NCBI GenBank assembly: GCA_020740775.1
Contig: JAHEWK010000001.1
Coordinates: forward strand, 1,116,001 to 1,180,000
Direction of reading: 5' to 3'
DNA from: Ilyonectria destructans
Taxonomy: Eukaryota; Ascomycota; Sordariomycetes; Hypocreales; Nectriaceae
Length of the DNA: 64,000 nucleotides
The notes beneath the pieces are model-generated. The model searched no databases. It was not told where the DNA came from and saw nothing but the letters and a program-made list of their open reading frames with translations. The position numbers were made by a program, and so were the translations under genes. Positions within the stretch are counted from its first letter, which is position 1. Each line of letters begins with the position of its first letter. Below are positions 1 to 14,900 of this stretch, in pieces.

Positions 1-1165
1 GTCGGGAATTGGTTGTTCCAGCCTCCGGAAAAGGGCTGTTCAAGCTCAACGTCGATCATAGTGGTTTCTTTAGGACCTCCTACTCGCCAATGGGATTGAA
101 ACATCTGATTGATGCAGCCTGCGAAAATCGGATCAGCCTCCGAGATTGCATTGGGTTGTCTTGCGACCTCAAGGCTTTGGTGGCATCTGGGACGAATCGG
201 ACCAGCGAACTGCTCGATTTCTGTCTTGGGATGCAACAGATGGACTCATATATCATGTGGGAAATGATCGACGGGAATCTCAGAGCGATTCGGTCGGTTT
301 GGAAGTTTCACGACGAAAGGTTGAAAAGAGCCCTTAAAAAGGCTACGGTTGACCTCCTCGGACCCAAAGCCCACGAACTTGGTTGGGATATATCCAACGA
401 CGAAGACGAAGTTCTCACCTCCTTCAAGACATCGATGTTTAGCGGTGCAGGCTTGGCCGGTGATGAGAGGTAACTTGCACAGTCACTCGATGTCCGATCC
501 TTATACTAACAGGATGATATGAAGCATCGTTTCCGAAGCCAGGCGCTTATTTGCCAATCGCGTAGCTGGTGATGAAAGTGCTATACCAGCTTCCCTCAGA
601 TGGGAGGTCTTTGGCATAGCTGCGGTTCATGGCGGCAAGGATGAGATCGACGCCCTTCTCAACATCTGGAGAACTTCATCGAACGAGGATGAACAATATT
701 TGGCTCTCGAATGCCTGGGACGAGCCAGTGACCCCGAGCTTGTCAAATTCGTTCTCAGTTTTGCTTTCACCAAGGATGTGAAAGACCAGGATGTAAGTCA
801 ACCCCAAATGACTGATAAGCGAGTCAACTAACTGTGACTAGTTGTACTACCTACTATGGCTTGTTGGTTCGTCCTCCCATGGGGCTATCGAACTATGGGA
901 ATGGGCAAAGGAGAACTGGGGACGGGTTGAACAAGCCGTGCCTGTAGATGTGCTCTGCCTGGTGCTCGGAAATATCCTTGATGGCCTGCATACAAGCCAA
1001 CAGGTAAAGGAGGTTACTGATTTCTTTGCCGCCCGCGATACCAAGGAGTATTGCGTGTCTTTGCAGCAACGACTTGAAAGCATGAAAAACCGGCAGCTGT
1101 GGGCTGAACGAGACGTCCACGATGTTCAAACGTGGTTAAAGACTCATGGGTATCTTCAGGTTTGA
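1..1165 (+). CDS. M1-family zinc aminopeptidase, C-terminal part (5' end outside window)
   Basis: The exons I place are <1-469, 525-792 and 842-1165. The reading phase continues correctly across both introns (donors GTAACT and GTAAGT; the first has a TACTAAC branch site), giving about 352 residues ending at TGA 1163-1165. The opening segment, with FKLNVDHSGFFRTSY, matches the junction in M1 aminopeptidases between the catalytic core and the ERAP1-C-like helical domain. The rest is alpha-helical repeat sequence typical of that C-terminal domain (Ape2/Aap1/puromycin-sensitive type). These enzymes remove N-terminal residues from peptides, usually in the cytosol. The catalytic GAMEN and HEXXH motifs would lie upstream of the window and are not seen, so activity cannot be judged here. 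I am confident about the family and less so about the subfamily. Confidence 0.85.
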
Positions 1166-2943
1166 ATGAAATACCAAAGAAGTGGCTCCTTGATCTGAAG
1201 ATTTTTATTATCCACCCCATAAATGATATGACAGTGGTTTATTTACGGCGAACGTGAGACTATTATCTTCTTCCCTTAAATGCTAATTTTAGAGCGGATT
1301 TGTATCACGAAGCGGCACAATCGTGAAGCTAGGGACGCCAGAGATAGGCTTCTCTCCAAAACACTCTAGCCACGCCTAGTAGGATTAGCAAACCAGTAGT
1401 TATGTCTATATTTTCTTGCGGTTGTTAAGATCATACATTATTCACCTGTAGGAGGAGTCGGGTTCGAAGCTTGCGATGAAATAAATACCCATTAAACTCT
1501 AGGGTCTAGTTCACTACGTAGATTAGTCGTCCACGAGTTTGACCACCGAGCCAGATTATGGTGGAGTGCTGCGGGGTGTCTGTGCGCCTTTGTTTCCCTG
1601 TTTATCTATTCGCTATAGTACCTAGTTACGCGGAATATGAAAGACTCCATCCTGGATGCAGACTCCGTATGGGATTATTGCACTGTTGCATTCTGGGTGG
1701 GGTTGTGATAAGGAAGAGGAACCGGCATTACTTGTGATCCCCAAGGACCATGCTCGTCATCGTCACATGCTGAGGACACCAAAGAGAAACTCCGTCCCAA
1801 CTTGCCCCGTTAGAAGGCCCAATGCTACTCTGCCCACGTACCGTTTCCACATGTGTCTCGGTCCCTCTTCTGGAGGTCTCCATTGCTAACGGCTGAAGAT
1901 CAACCAATGAGAGTGTGAACCGCGATAAGGAAGAGACCGCGGTCTAGTAGGTTCAACAAAACGAACGAGTCGACGCCAACGAGGGTAAGTACATAATTTG
2001 CTCGCAGCGGGCTCCAAAACGAGAGACGTCTGCAATTCTTAGGTCTTTCCATGTGCAAATATCACCAACTTAATGACACAAGCCAGGTTAAGAGAACGCT
2101 TCGCCATTCGGTAGTGGAAGGCCGCTTGACCGACCCGGTTGCTAAGAACGTCGGCGTGAATCGGAACGACGCTGTGGATCGAAATGACGACGGAATGACG
2201 CCGACGAGACACGAACCGAGAAGAAAGGGATTCACTGGTATCTAGGTAATCAGCGAGCTCAATAGAGATACCAATTCCATGGGTACTGGCCTTCTGGGCC
2301 ATGCACGGCATTGTAGAACTCCGATTTGCTATTTAGCTGAGAAGCCGAACAGCGCCGCAATAGTGAAATGGCTCCTCGAGTAGAACTGACCCAAATACCA
2401 GGAAACAGAGCAGTTTCGATGCTGAGGTGTGGCCCGGGCTCAAATGTACTACAAGAACCTGGAAATGCTACGGGAATGGGAGAAGCCACATGAGCTCGGC
2501 TGATAAGGGTTACCGGGTTGTTGGCCTATAGAACGGGCACGCTCGATTTCTTAAGATAGATAGAAAGCAGAATAATAAAGCAGAGTTCTTCCATTCCCTT
2601 CTACGAATTATGCCGCATGCACACCCGAGAAACCATCGCGTAACCACGCTGGTCCACTGCATCCGTCATCCACGTTTTCCGACGTGAAAAGAACCGCAGT
2701 ACCTGCACATGTAGCCATAAATCCTCGTATAACACAATCTAGTCTTCTGGCAACATAAAATAGAGGAAGTACTGTATACGGACATCATGTGTACGGTTGA
2801 ATCATCCAAATATGGCCAGCAAAGCGTTCAATTCCGCACCCCACAATTATTCGACAATGTGAATAAGTCAAAATTATACCCGAGCCAGGGCCGACCGTAG
2901 CATGACACTATGAGGGATCAACTGATTACCCCTCATCTGCGGC
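1166..2943. other. Intergenic region between aminopeptidase and THI4
   Basis: I find no recognisable coding sequence, RNA gene or repeat here. Only short open frames occur and none resembles a known protein. The right end is the THI4 promoter. Confidence 0.6.
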
Positions 2944-2951
2944 ATATATAT
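2944..2951 (+). promoter_or_regulatory. Candidate TATA element of THI4
   Basis: An ATATATAT run lies in otherwise mixed sequence about 140 bp before the first candidate 5' splice site of the leader. The position suits a core promoter for a transcript starting near 2980-3020. This is inference from position only. Confidence 0.35.
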
Positions 2952-3235
2952 TCTCTGCCACATCTTTTGGACTGCGCGGTTTTCTCTTTCCCTCCTTCCA
3001 TCACTCGCAACAATCGCACAAACAAGAAAATTCGCATCAAAACCACCAAATCACCTTGAACAAGCAAAGGTTTGTCCCTTGACGGTGAGCGCAGTGTCGG
3101 CGCTGACGCCTGTAACACCTCTAGATTCAGTATCCCCAACCGGTACGGGTTTCTCGTCGAGGAGTCGCAATCATGGAGCCTTTCGGTGGTGTGTTATCCA
3201 AAAATGATCTGAATCATTCAGGTAATGTAACTTGC

Positions 3236-4445
<1,210 letters not shown>

Positions 4446-5679
4446 TCTGACGACGATGAAGACAAGTCAGGCACATTGGATGATAAGCACGAAATCCAGG
4501 AGCCGATTCCACGTCACTCTTTTATTACATGGCTCTTTGTCGCTCATTGGGAGCCAGACTCTCGTCGTGTTGGCCAACCCCGAGAAAATGAAGTTGCAAT
4601 CATGCTGGGGAAATTCACCGGGCCTTTAAGTCTACTCTCAGGACTACCATGCTCAGTATTTCAGTCTTTCAATAATGAACATGTTCCTCAACGCCATCAG
4701 TGTCTCCGATAGCCGTAATCTGTGAACCTGTCGAGATATTTGTTCTCGACACTATGACTTTTGAGGTTTCGCCGGCGACCCCTAGCCCATGTTTTTATAT
4801 GATGACAAAACCCCAAGATCTAAACGCAATACAGCCTTTTTCTTTTCTTCTAGGATAGTCCCCTACCTCCTGCTTGGTCCGGAAGATTATGTCCACGCTA
4901 TGGATTAACCATTCCTTTATTCTCGGTCCCAGGGTCGTGACAAACCTTCGTGCAACTTGCTATTGTTCAACTAGTCCGACCATCACACCTCCTGCATTAT
5001 TGAAAATGTCACCAGCCCACCCTCCCGGTACTGTCCATAAGCCAGATCAGATGTTCTGAAAAGAGAAAGATGTCCACTTCAGCCACGAGATTCACGACAC
5101 CGAGCAGGTACTTTTGAACACATGGTATCTTCTTATGGGTGTTCTATCTAACGGACTTGGCAGATAAATCGTTATCTATGCCGACTAACCATGTCTAGCT
5201 AGTTGCACAACCACCTCTTCACAGGTGAATCCCACATAACTTTAGAGTATGGCATATAGCTATTGGAGTTCTTCAGTCGTGCTGGAGACATCAACGCTCA
5301 TAACACTAATCAGATATGGTAGAATCCATAGCAGTTGTGAAGATCGCCAGTCTACACTAATTTCACCATGAACATGCCACAACAGCAATCTAAGACTTCT
5401 TGCTGCCATAGTTTCGAAGTCCAGACAATCACACAGTCTGTCAAATTAGTGGAATGGATGGACGACATGACTTTACACTCATTACGCGGTAATCTACCCC
5501 AAACCAGGGTCGCCACAGTACCCTCACAAGACCGTTTCTACAGCCACGTGTCAATGCTTGTGAGGAACGACTCCTGAGCGTCCTCATCTATCCAACCGGG
5601 TCATTGATTCCTCCAGATATTTAAAAGAGCATTGCTATTCGCACAGGTACAAGCTCCTTCAATAAAACCTCACCAGGAC
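4446..5679. other. Intergenic region downstream of THI4
   Basis: The first few hundred bases are presumably the THI4 3' UTR. Beyond that I see no coding, RNA or repeat feature that can be supported. Confidence 0.5.
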
Positions 5680-5935
5680 TAAGGTAGATACTGTATATAT
5701 ACCGAAAGGGTGCCATCAATACCGACCTTTGTTAATAAATTAGATCTGACACATAAAAGTTAATAAATATTATTATGAGAAGAAAATACTAAATTTTAGT
5801 CTTCAACAAATCTTATTTATTAAACTAATTTATTAAAATAACAGATAATTAGTAGTAGGATTGAGATGTAGATAAATGTGCAAATAGCAATACTTATTGA
5901 AAATATTTGTACGTTCTTACCCGTTCTGGAGATTT
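5680..5935. other. AT-rich island
   Basis: About 250 bp is composed mostly of A and T, with many TTAATAAA/TTTATTAA words, in a region otherwise near 50% GC. No gene or terminal repeat is visible. It may be a RIP-degraded remnant or a matrix-attachment-like segment; neither can be shown from sequence alone. Confidence 0.4.
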
Positions 5936-8900
5936 TATTAACTTTTGGACCAAAGCAATGAGGATAGCTTTCGTTGGACTCTATCTACTCTATTATTATT
6001 CCTAGCCTGGATGTGGTGTCACACTCGATTATGGTACGAAAAGTCATATGGACTTTGTGTATTCCAAACTATAGCTGATAGAAACAACATCTCGATTTCT
6101 TTCGAATTAGTCACTGCAATTTTGACCACATGGGGTGAAGTCCTTAGGTCCCTGCGCCTTCTAGTGATGGTGTGTTCTTATGATTATACTACGCTCTGGA
6201 TTATCAATGCTACGTGAACGATTTTCCCTACGGAGGGAAGAAATTCGGTCCATTTGGGTGATATTTCTCAACGAGAGCAGACACCGAAGAAGAGAAACGG
6301 CAGAGAACCGAGACAACAGTCGTTCGGTTCCATCTTTCCTTTGGCAACATCATGTTGTAATTCCAAGTACGTAAGTGTATGTTTGCTTCACCTATCGTGC
6401 TTTAAAATGTAGACGCTCTATGCACTGCCAAGAACCCAAAGGCGTTGATGATTTCTGAAAATTCTGTTGAGGTGAAGAAGCGCATGCCAGAGACTTCTTT
6501 GGGAGATCTCGCGTCCTGTGATTCATCTGCCTGTTGTATTACGCCGAGTCTCTCCGTTTGGGTGGCCCTCGCAGAAAGGCATCACTTATCAAACCTATCA
6601 TATCGACATTCTAAATGTCGTCTTCCTAAATCATAAGGATCCTCAACAATACCATTATCTGGGCAAATTAGACCGCCCGTCGAAAATTGTAAGACACCAG
6701 TAAGCTTTGGCTGAGACCGCAGTACCTTGATCTACCTGCGTGGTAGTGATCTGCAGCTTTTCTCACACCGACATACGTGTAGGCTTGATTTCCTAAAGCC
6801 TCGTGCCCTGGCTTGCCGAGAGCATCGTCGATTGAACCCTCGAGGAAACGTGACTCTCGGACGCCACAGTTGTCAAAGCGGGAGCTAGATTAATACAAAT
6901 ACTCTGAATACTAGCGATACAATGACTCGCCAGAGTATCCACACCGGTCAGGTCCAAAACGCCAGGGCACCGGACAAGCAGCTTCGTCGATCAAGTTCTA
7001 AAACTTGCATAGTCTCTCCTTTGGGGCCACAGAAGGTACCAGCTAATCACAGAACCGCCTGCATCACAATGGCCGGTATGTCTTAGACCCGATAATTCAC
7101 GCGAGGAAAAAAGGCCCCGAGACCACGAGCGCACGACAGCGACTATCAATCGAGGCGACGGGCTACGACGGGTGTCCGATCGAGGGATTTCTCCGACCGG
7201 GGCGGGTTCCAGACCGTAACGCGCACCACGCATCAGCTGCTGTGACGTTTCTGGACGATTTGTCTCAGTTGTTGGCCATGGAAGCGTCTGGCAAAGTTGA
7301 CGCCACTCCTGTGTCTCTCTTGAGCGGGCCGTCGAATGGCGGTGATGATCCCAACGTGCCTCTCGGTGAAGTTGTGGGGTGGCGTAGAGGTTCTCGTCGA
7401 CGGATTGCCCACGGCGCATCGAGATGCCTTGAGCACAACGATCCCCCACCAGATTACCAGCGATCGAGTCTAGTTCATCCCGCGGCGTGTCGTCATGTCG
7501 TTGCGGCAAGTCAATGCTCTGACGATGTCTCACGGCTAGTTCGTCCGAAGAGCCGAAGCTGCCGGGGCACAGAGCGGTTGGCAACCGGGCCTACTATCAC
7601 GCAGTTGCCTTGGGCAAACGACGCCGCAGGGGGGACGGCGCCTATCACTTGGTCACGCCTGACAACAACGGCCTTATTCGGGCCTCCGAGGAGTTATCGC
7701 CGTGAACTGGCAGGTTCATGTGGCTGGCCAGCCAAGGCTCAGCCACTCCAGACCCAGATCTTGCACCCCGGTTGACACTCCCGTGTCTCACCAACATCCA
7801 CTGCCGGCCATAAGGCAAGACACGGCCTTACAGCGTCGCCTCCGCTGCAACGGCCCCCCAGGGAGGCCGAAAACCCTCGCGCTGATCCCGCTGGGGCCCC
7901 TGGGACTCTGCTACAGCCCCCACGCGGAATCCTGCCCGCCGACGCCTGGCATGGAGCTAAATCTGGCCCTGACCTGAGCCACATGGCCGCTGGGAGCCTT
8001 GTAGCGCCTCACCTGAGCCCAGCCCTCTCCGGTTCGGCATCGACAGGTTATAGCGTTATAGCCGTTAGTGTCCGGTGGGAGTTCGCCGGTCCACTGTTCT
8101 ACGCACAACCGTCCGGGAGGCCCTCCGGGTCGGCGTTAACTGAACGGGGCTGAACCGCTGAACCGCTGCACCTTTGACATTTGACAGCTGGACAGGGTCC
8201 GCCGCCCCGGTGAGCGATCAGCGCGTCATGCGAAATTGCCAGGGTGCCCACTACGGATCGACGGTGGCCAGTGACTGCCTCCAGAAGCTTGCCAAGAAGC
8301 TGATAGGGCGCTCCGTCTTGTGCAGGGAGCTACTCCGAAGTAGAGTTCAGAGCGACAGGTTGCTTTTGCAAAAGGTCGCTGTTTGGGGTTGGTTGTCCAA
8401 AGCCACCTTGCTTTTTGAGAAGCATCCAGACGCCCAGAACCGTCGTACCCTGGGAGGAGGAGCGCTCAGGCCGCCGTTTGTGATGCTCGTACGAAGTAGC
8501 TCAGCTAGGGCGCCGAGTCACGAACCCGAGCAGCCAAAGAGCGACGGAGTTGGACGTTACACAACTGCACGGGGATGCAGGTCGAGGGACGGACTGGTCG
8601 GCTTGGAATGCTGGAGAACAATGCTGGTACAGAGTTCAATCACCGCCATCACATCTCAGAATTGTTGGGCCCGGCGCCCAGCCTCGGCTCGACCGCTTGC
8701 ATCATACGAGCCGCCGGTGCGTCCCTTGCCTGTCCGTGGCCGCGGATGCATCGTGACCTTTCTCCCGGTGCCTCGATGCCCTGACCCGGATGGCTGTCGC
8801 AGATGCAATCGCCAATACTGCGGTGCATGCAAGGGCATTGTCGTGTTAGCGGGTATCGAAGGAATGAGAAATATGACCATTTGCGAGTGCGAGTACCTTG

Positions 8901-11900
8901 CAGGAGAGCGTTCCGTCACCTGCAGTCGCAGTTGCTGGTCACCGGCAACATATGTCCGTGGCTGTCAATCAATGCTGGCTCTGTAGTCACGATGACGACA
9001 CATAGCACCGCGTGTTCTCGGGGGATCGTCGGTATGGGTTCCTCTGTTATCCCAGCTGGAAGGATTCGTATCCAGGCTTGTTGCGTGCTGTGCCCATTTC
9101 CTGTCGCCGCATTCCGGGTGAATTGAAAACGTACAAATCCGCAGGGTGGATCTCAGGCCAGTGGCATGGATATCCCGACTCGGGGAGCCCGGTAGTCTCG
9201 CAGATATCGGCATCTCAGTGGAGAATATGCAGGAAATCAGGACTCCATTCTAGAAATATTGTTGTTTTGAAGGCGAAAGTCTCCACGACCTCTCCACATT
9301 ATCCCTCTGTTACCACCTTGTGTTGTCTCAGAGTTGGGATGACTGTCCAGGCAGTTTTGGACCCTTACAGTAGTTTCTCATGGACGACCCATAAGGTAAA
9401 CGACATGTCGGCATCGGCACGGATTCTAGTTTATCAGATTAGCATGGATGGGTGGCTTTGATGCATGCAGGGTTCCATTTACCCGCTCATCGAAGGCCGG
9501 CTTCTCGATCCAACGGACTGCTGGAAGTGAAACTCTTGGGGTTGTTTTCAATCACGCTGACGCTTTGATGTAACAGGACATTTCGAGTTTGAGATCACAT
9601 CAGCCTGAAAGCACGAACTCTGTTACTTAGAGAGGTCCTTTGTAGTGTAGAATTGAGCGAAAGCAGCTTGGCATCAGTCTAGGGTAGCAGACGCGGATGC
9701 ACAGTAATTGAACCGGAAGGGAATGCGACTCCAGGGTGCTACCTCAACTGTGTACACACCTCAACTCGGCGGCAAAAAGCTCTCGGCCAGCCATCGACGT
9801 CCAGGATTTGCTTTTTCCCAGGCTAGGAGGACCCGCGCACTCTCCGAAGGACATCGGGCGGACTGACTCGACAAAAAGGTGCATTGGGTGGCCACCCACC
9901 GTTGCGGTGTGAGAATCTATTAATCCAAATACTAACTTTGGTGCAGCCTGTCACACGATATAGCGATCGACGAACCTAACAAGTTGGCAACTCGACGGAC
10001 GTCCGAAGAATATCGCACCCAGAGCTTGGTGGATTGAACGGGGCGGACTAGTTGCCATCCCTTGCTTGTCGGCTGTCACTATCCCCCCAAGGCCGATGGC
10101 TTCGAAGACTATCGAAGCGCTTGGGGTAACCTCACCGGACGGCCAAATTACCAAGCGGGTTCGGTCAGGCCCTCCACGCTCTCGCGACCAGGATGCGGTC
10201 CCCAATGCCCGGGTCTCTGCGCGTAACTGTGGCTTCGCTTCCGCGCCTCGGCGGGTCAAAGCCCGTTCCGTTCCATCTCTAGTGCTGAAAAAGGGGACAA
10301 TCGGTGGAAAGTGCTCTGTCCCCGTCGGGGCCACGCTTCCTCCCTGTCTGGCCGTGGGCTTGCCGGGGGGGGAATCTGCAGATCTGGCGGACAGGGGACC
10401 AGGGTTGGCTATCTCATTTAGCAACTCCCAGATCTGTGGAGGTGCATTCCTGGCCCTTGCTAGCTGCATAGTGGGGGGAGGGCCTCGCCATGTATGTACT
10501 GCGTACGTGCGCTCCATACGCAGACGGCGGCACGGGAGCACCAGATCCATCGACTGCTTGGATGCACAGTCCACCTCGTAATCGTCTTTTTGTTTTAGGC
10601 CGGGATGCACATCTTGACGCGAAAGTATCTTTCTTTATTTCAAATGCTACCGTCATCGTTCTGCCTGCCACGTGGGCTCAATCGTTGTGAGGTACTCCTG
10701 GTTGAGCAGAACAACCGACATCCATCGCCGAACTGGAGCCACGCCCTCTGTGCGTGGTGCCTACCGCCTTGCCTTTCGTCTGCCGAGCTCAGGAATACCG
10801 TGCAACGACGACTCGGCTGGACTGACTGGGTGGCTGCAGGATGGCGGGGTGTGCAGTTAATCCAAGTGATATAGACAGGCCAGCGCAGCCGGGATCTGAG
10901 GGATCTCACACCTGGCCCTCTGCCTCACCGGCACGGGATGTGACATGGTTGACCAATGAGTTGCAGTCGGGATGGCCGAAAGCCTATGACGCAAGGCGGC
11001 GTAACTGGCCCTTGATATTGGTAAAGTGATTCCTTTTTCCAAAAGTTACGTTTCGTTGTAACAACATTCTTTTTTCGGAGCCCTTTCCTGTCGAACATTG
11101 AGAGTGTATGGGCCGGCGGTACACATCACCCGTATTGAGTAGTGGTCGGTGTAGACAGGATGGATTCGCTCACGATACATGATGATTTGCACGACCAAAC
11201 CATTGCGCCTCGATCTGGCCATATCCTTGTCCTGGGTCGCACTGCCTCGAGGCCGTGAGATGTGCACCGACCGGGGCGAGACGAACTGCTTCCGGCGCAG
11301 ACTGGCCAGCCAGCACACTGTTGTACGGGCCTTTTTGTTGCTGCAGGATCGAGGTCAACGTTGAGGACGAGATGAGGTAGCGTGAAGTGCCCGGTAGTTG
11401 CAACCACAACGTTGCCATTGCGGTTTCTTGAAGGTCTTACGACGACGTGCGCTCGCGATGCAGAATAGGTCTGATGCACCAGGCATGCACCGGGGCGTCC
11501 TGTACGTACGAAGTTGGTGCATGCCGATCTGGTCTAGGGCCCGGTAGCTTCTCATCGTGCATGCGTCCTGAAACGACGACGGCTGGAGTGATGAGCGGTC
11601 AAGTGAATGCCCGGCGCCAAGGCGATGGCGATAGTTTCGTATTGGTCGCTGCGGACGTGTGGCAGGCCGCAGAACGTCGTCGACTTGCCATCGGCAACTC
11701 TGACGGTTATGTTGCCATGCAAGGTGAAGGCTCAGCCAGAGGGTAAAAGGGCGCTTGCCCATCCCCATCGCCCTTTGCATCCCAACAAAGTCATAATTGG
11801 CCATGAGTTTCTTTGCAGTCCACTTGACCGTCACACGGTTGGTCCAGCCGTTGGACTTGGACTCCTTGCCTTTCAGCGTGCGTTGCGGAGGGGTCGTGGT

Positions 11901-14900
11901 TACACTGGCCTCAATTAGGCCACCAACCAATTGCCAACGTAGGATGCGGGGGATCCTCTTTTCTCGAGTATTCGTGCCGCCCGTCCATCATTGCAACCTC
12001 AATGGCCAGATCTAGAGGTATGCGTAGAAACAAGAGGCGGTCGAGACAGGCCCCGCACGGGCATTGGGTTTGCTCCGGGAGTTTGGAACGTTCACTCGGT
12101 GATTGGGCAAACAGAAAAGGGTGTGTGGTTGGGATCATTTGGCGGTAGGGCCGTGGTGATGGATTCATCGGGGGTGCGTTTTTGACGGCCGGCGGACGGA
12201 GGCGGTTCTGATGCTGAGTCTTCTCGAAACAAACAGTCTAGGGATATGAATAAGTAGATGGCAGATTTGAGGCGAGGCCGATTCTGGCTCGTGTGACGAG
12301 ATTTAGTGCCTCCCTCATTAGAAGTTGAAACAACTCTAAATCTACCTACGGGACCAAAAAACGGACCTTTCCTGGAAAACTCAGGACTTTCCCCTTGTTG
12401 AAATGGGATGCATTCCTTAGGCCTCAATGCTTCTGCCCCTCGCCGCCTTTTTGCAGCTGCATCTCATTACGCGCGTCCAAGGCAAAGGCGGAGCAGACGC
12501 ACCATCAATGGCAACAGACGCCCGGCACGCGTCGAGGTGCATCTGAACCACACCGTCGAGATCCTGCACGCATCCGGAAACGGGGTTTGTCGCGAAGCCT
12601 CTGGGCCCGAGATCCAGGTCGCCAAAGACGCAAGGACGCCAGGATGCAAGCCGGCCGCAAGTCGTCACCGCAAGCCGACCGGCCGGACGCAAGGTACCCT
12701 GGGGAGGCTATGCTCGCGGCATCGCATCAGCGGGCTTGCCTCTCCCATCACAGTCGCACCAGCCCACTCGAGGTCTGGACGGGACGCAGGGCGAAAGACG
12801 CGCCGATCTAGATGGGCTCGCGGCGTGGGCTTCCGACCCGGCACGGCGGTGCGACGCCAAGTAGCCCGTCCCATTGGAACCTCGACGACGAACGCACGGT
12901 CGGGTGTCACCGCAACAGGGTGCTCGCTCAGTGTGATCTGGGCCTCTGGCAACTGGCTGAACGCGAGCAGGGTTAGGCAAGGCGCGAGATCTGCGAGGTG
13001 CGAGGTGCGTGCCACTTGACGTGCATGATCTCGAAGAGTCACCAGCCTCGCCGTGGCCAGTCGTTGCTCGCTTGTATGACCTCTTGCAGGTCCACAGCCT
13101 GTGTGGGTGGCCACGCACGGCCTGTACGAGAGTCGTTGGCTGAATTCCGCTGTGGGAAGCAGAAGCAAAATGGACCCGCGAAGGGATCATTCGATGGACA
13201 CTGTCACCATCACCGAACCTCGGTCGGAAATGCTGATTCGTCGCCGGATGCGTCTCAACAACCCTTCACCGATTCCTCAGTGGGCTACCGCTACAACCAA
13301 TGCTCTCGTCGAAACGTAACAGGCGCACACACGACCAGCCGTGAGAGCAGCTCGGCATGATCCGAACTGCGACGGTGGCTGCAGGGCCTGCGCAACCATC
13401 CTGCCATACCCGCCCTCGTGGGTTTTTGGACACTGGTCTCAGCAAAAAAAAAAACCCCCCAGCCAGTTGTGCTGCCATGGGAAACGACTGGGACTTGGTA
13501 TGGATTTCAACCGCATGGATGCGCGAGACTTTCCTGAATGCAAGAGCGGCTCGCAGTGAGCAGTGAGCGCTAGCGGGTCATGAGCCAGGCCAGGACAGTC
13601 CAGAAGTCGGCATGGTGCTTCAAAACCCTCTGGAACTTAAGCCTGATGGAAGACTCCAAAGATGGGAATTGTGTTGGTGGACCTCGCCTGACCTCACGTT
13701 GGTTTGGAGGGGTGCTGAAACAGGCATCAAAACAGGACCAACCCTGGATGTTCAAAATCCATTCCTTCATCAAGACCTCATGGCATCCACCCCGCAACCG
13801 ACTTAAACGCACTTACCCTACTGTTCGGCGCCCATTTACTTCGTCTGTGGTTGAGACATGCACGTGTCGTGCGTCCAGGACAGACAACTCCGTCCGCCAC
13901 TGGAATGAACAACCTTGGGACGTTTCGTCGCAGTTCCAACGGACTGTCCCCATCGTGCCGGGCCCATGATCCAGGGCAGATCTAACACAAGTGACGCGAC
14001 CGAACCTGTGTGCTGGGACGGCGTTTCGCATGCTGAAGAAGCATGTGTACCACTGAACCGACGGACGGCTGCGTGGGTGAAGGGTGCAACCAAGCGTGAG
14101 GTCAGACGAAGCATGTCGTGGGACGGTGATCAAGCGAGATTATTGGAAACGGATCGCTGCGTTCTGTGTGGTTTCTCAAGCCGCCGCTCGAGTAAAACCA
14201 AACTTCGCACGAGGGATGCATGGAATTGATATTGAGACTCGAGTTGGGCCTCGCGTTGGTCCACGAGGGCGAAGGTGGGTTGGGATTTTGGCGAGGAGCG
14301 GGACAAAGCTTCTACCAGTGCTTTGGCGAACCAAGCAACCGGCGGTGAATACCCCCCCAGTTCGGCTCTGCGATTGACTCGGGTATCTGCTTTATCTCTT
14401 CAAGACTTTGGGACTAGGTATTGGGATCTTACTTGCTTGCTGACCAGTAACACTCTCGACAAGCAAGTCTGGTTGGCCAAGTGCAAGACGCAAGACCCTG
14501 GACCCTTGTCCGGAACCATGCCGAAAGAAAATCATTTAGTACGAGGAGCGGCTAGGATTGAGCACAGAGAACATCGAGCTGCGAAACTGGGAGACGACTC
14601 GGCTGAGGCACATTGAGGACAGACGTGATTCGCATCGTCGCATCTTTGCACGGAGATCGAAAGTTGCAAATTGAAATGACATACTGGTGTGGAGGATGCA
14701 GGGGCTGGAGGGCTAGCGACTGCTAAGCACCAAGGTCCGCGTCAGTCCGGAGATCTAGAGGCAAGGATACCGTCTCCGCGCAGTTGATCCGCCGACCTTG
14801 AGGTGTCACTGTTAACTCAAGTCGGTACAATCGCCGACGCAGCTCGAGGGGCCAAGCTCGCCAGCCCGCCAAAGTCGTAGTGTCGTCTCCATAAGTGCGG

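Noticed and set aside
7242..8986. Open frames of 177 and 270 codons
   Set aside because: They overlap frames on the other strand, have low-complexity arginine- and proline-rich products typical of random GC-rich DNA, and no splice-supported extension.
12395..13190. Overlapping frames of 138-203 codons on both strands
   Set aside because: Several frames are open at once in GC-rich sequence and none shows a domain, so there is no basis to choose one as a gene.
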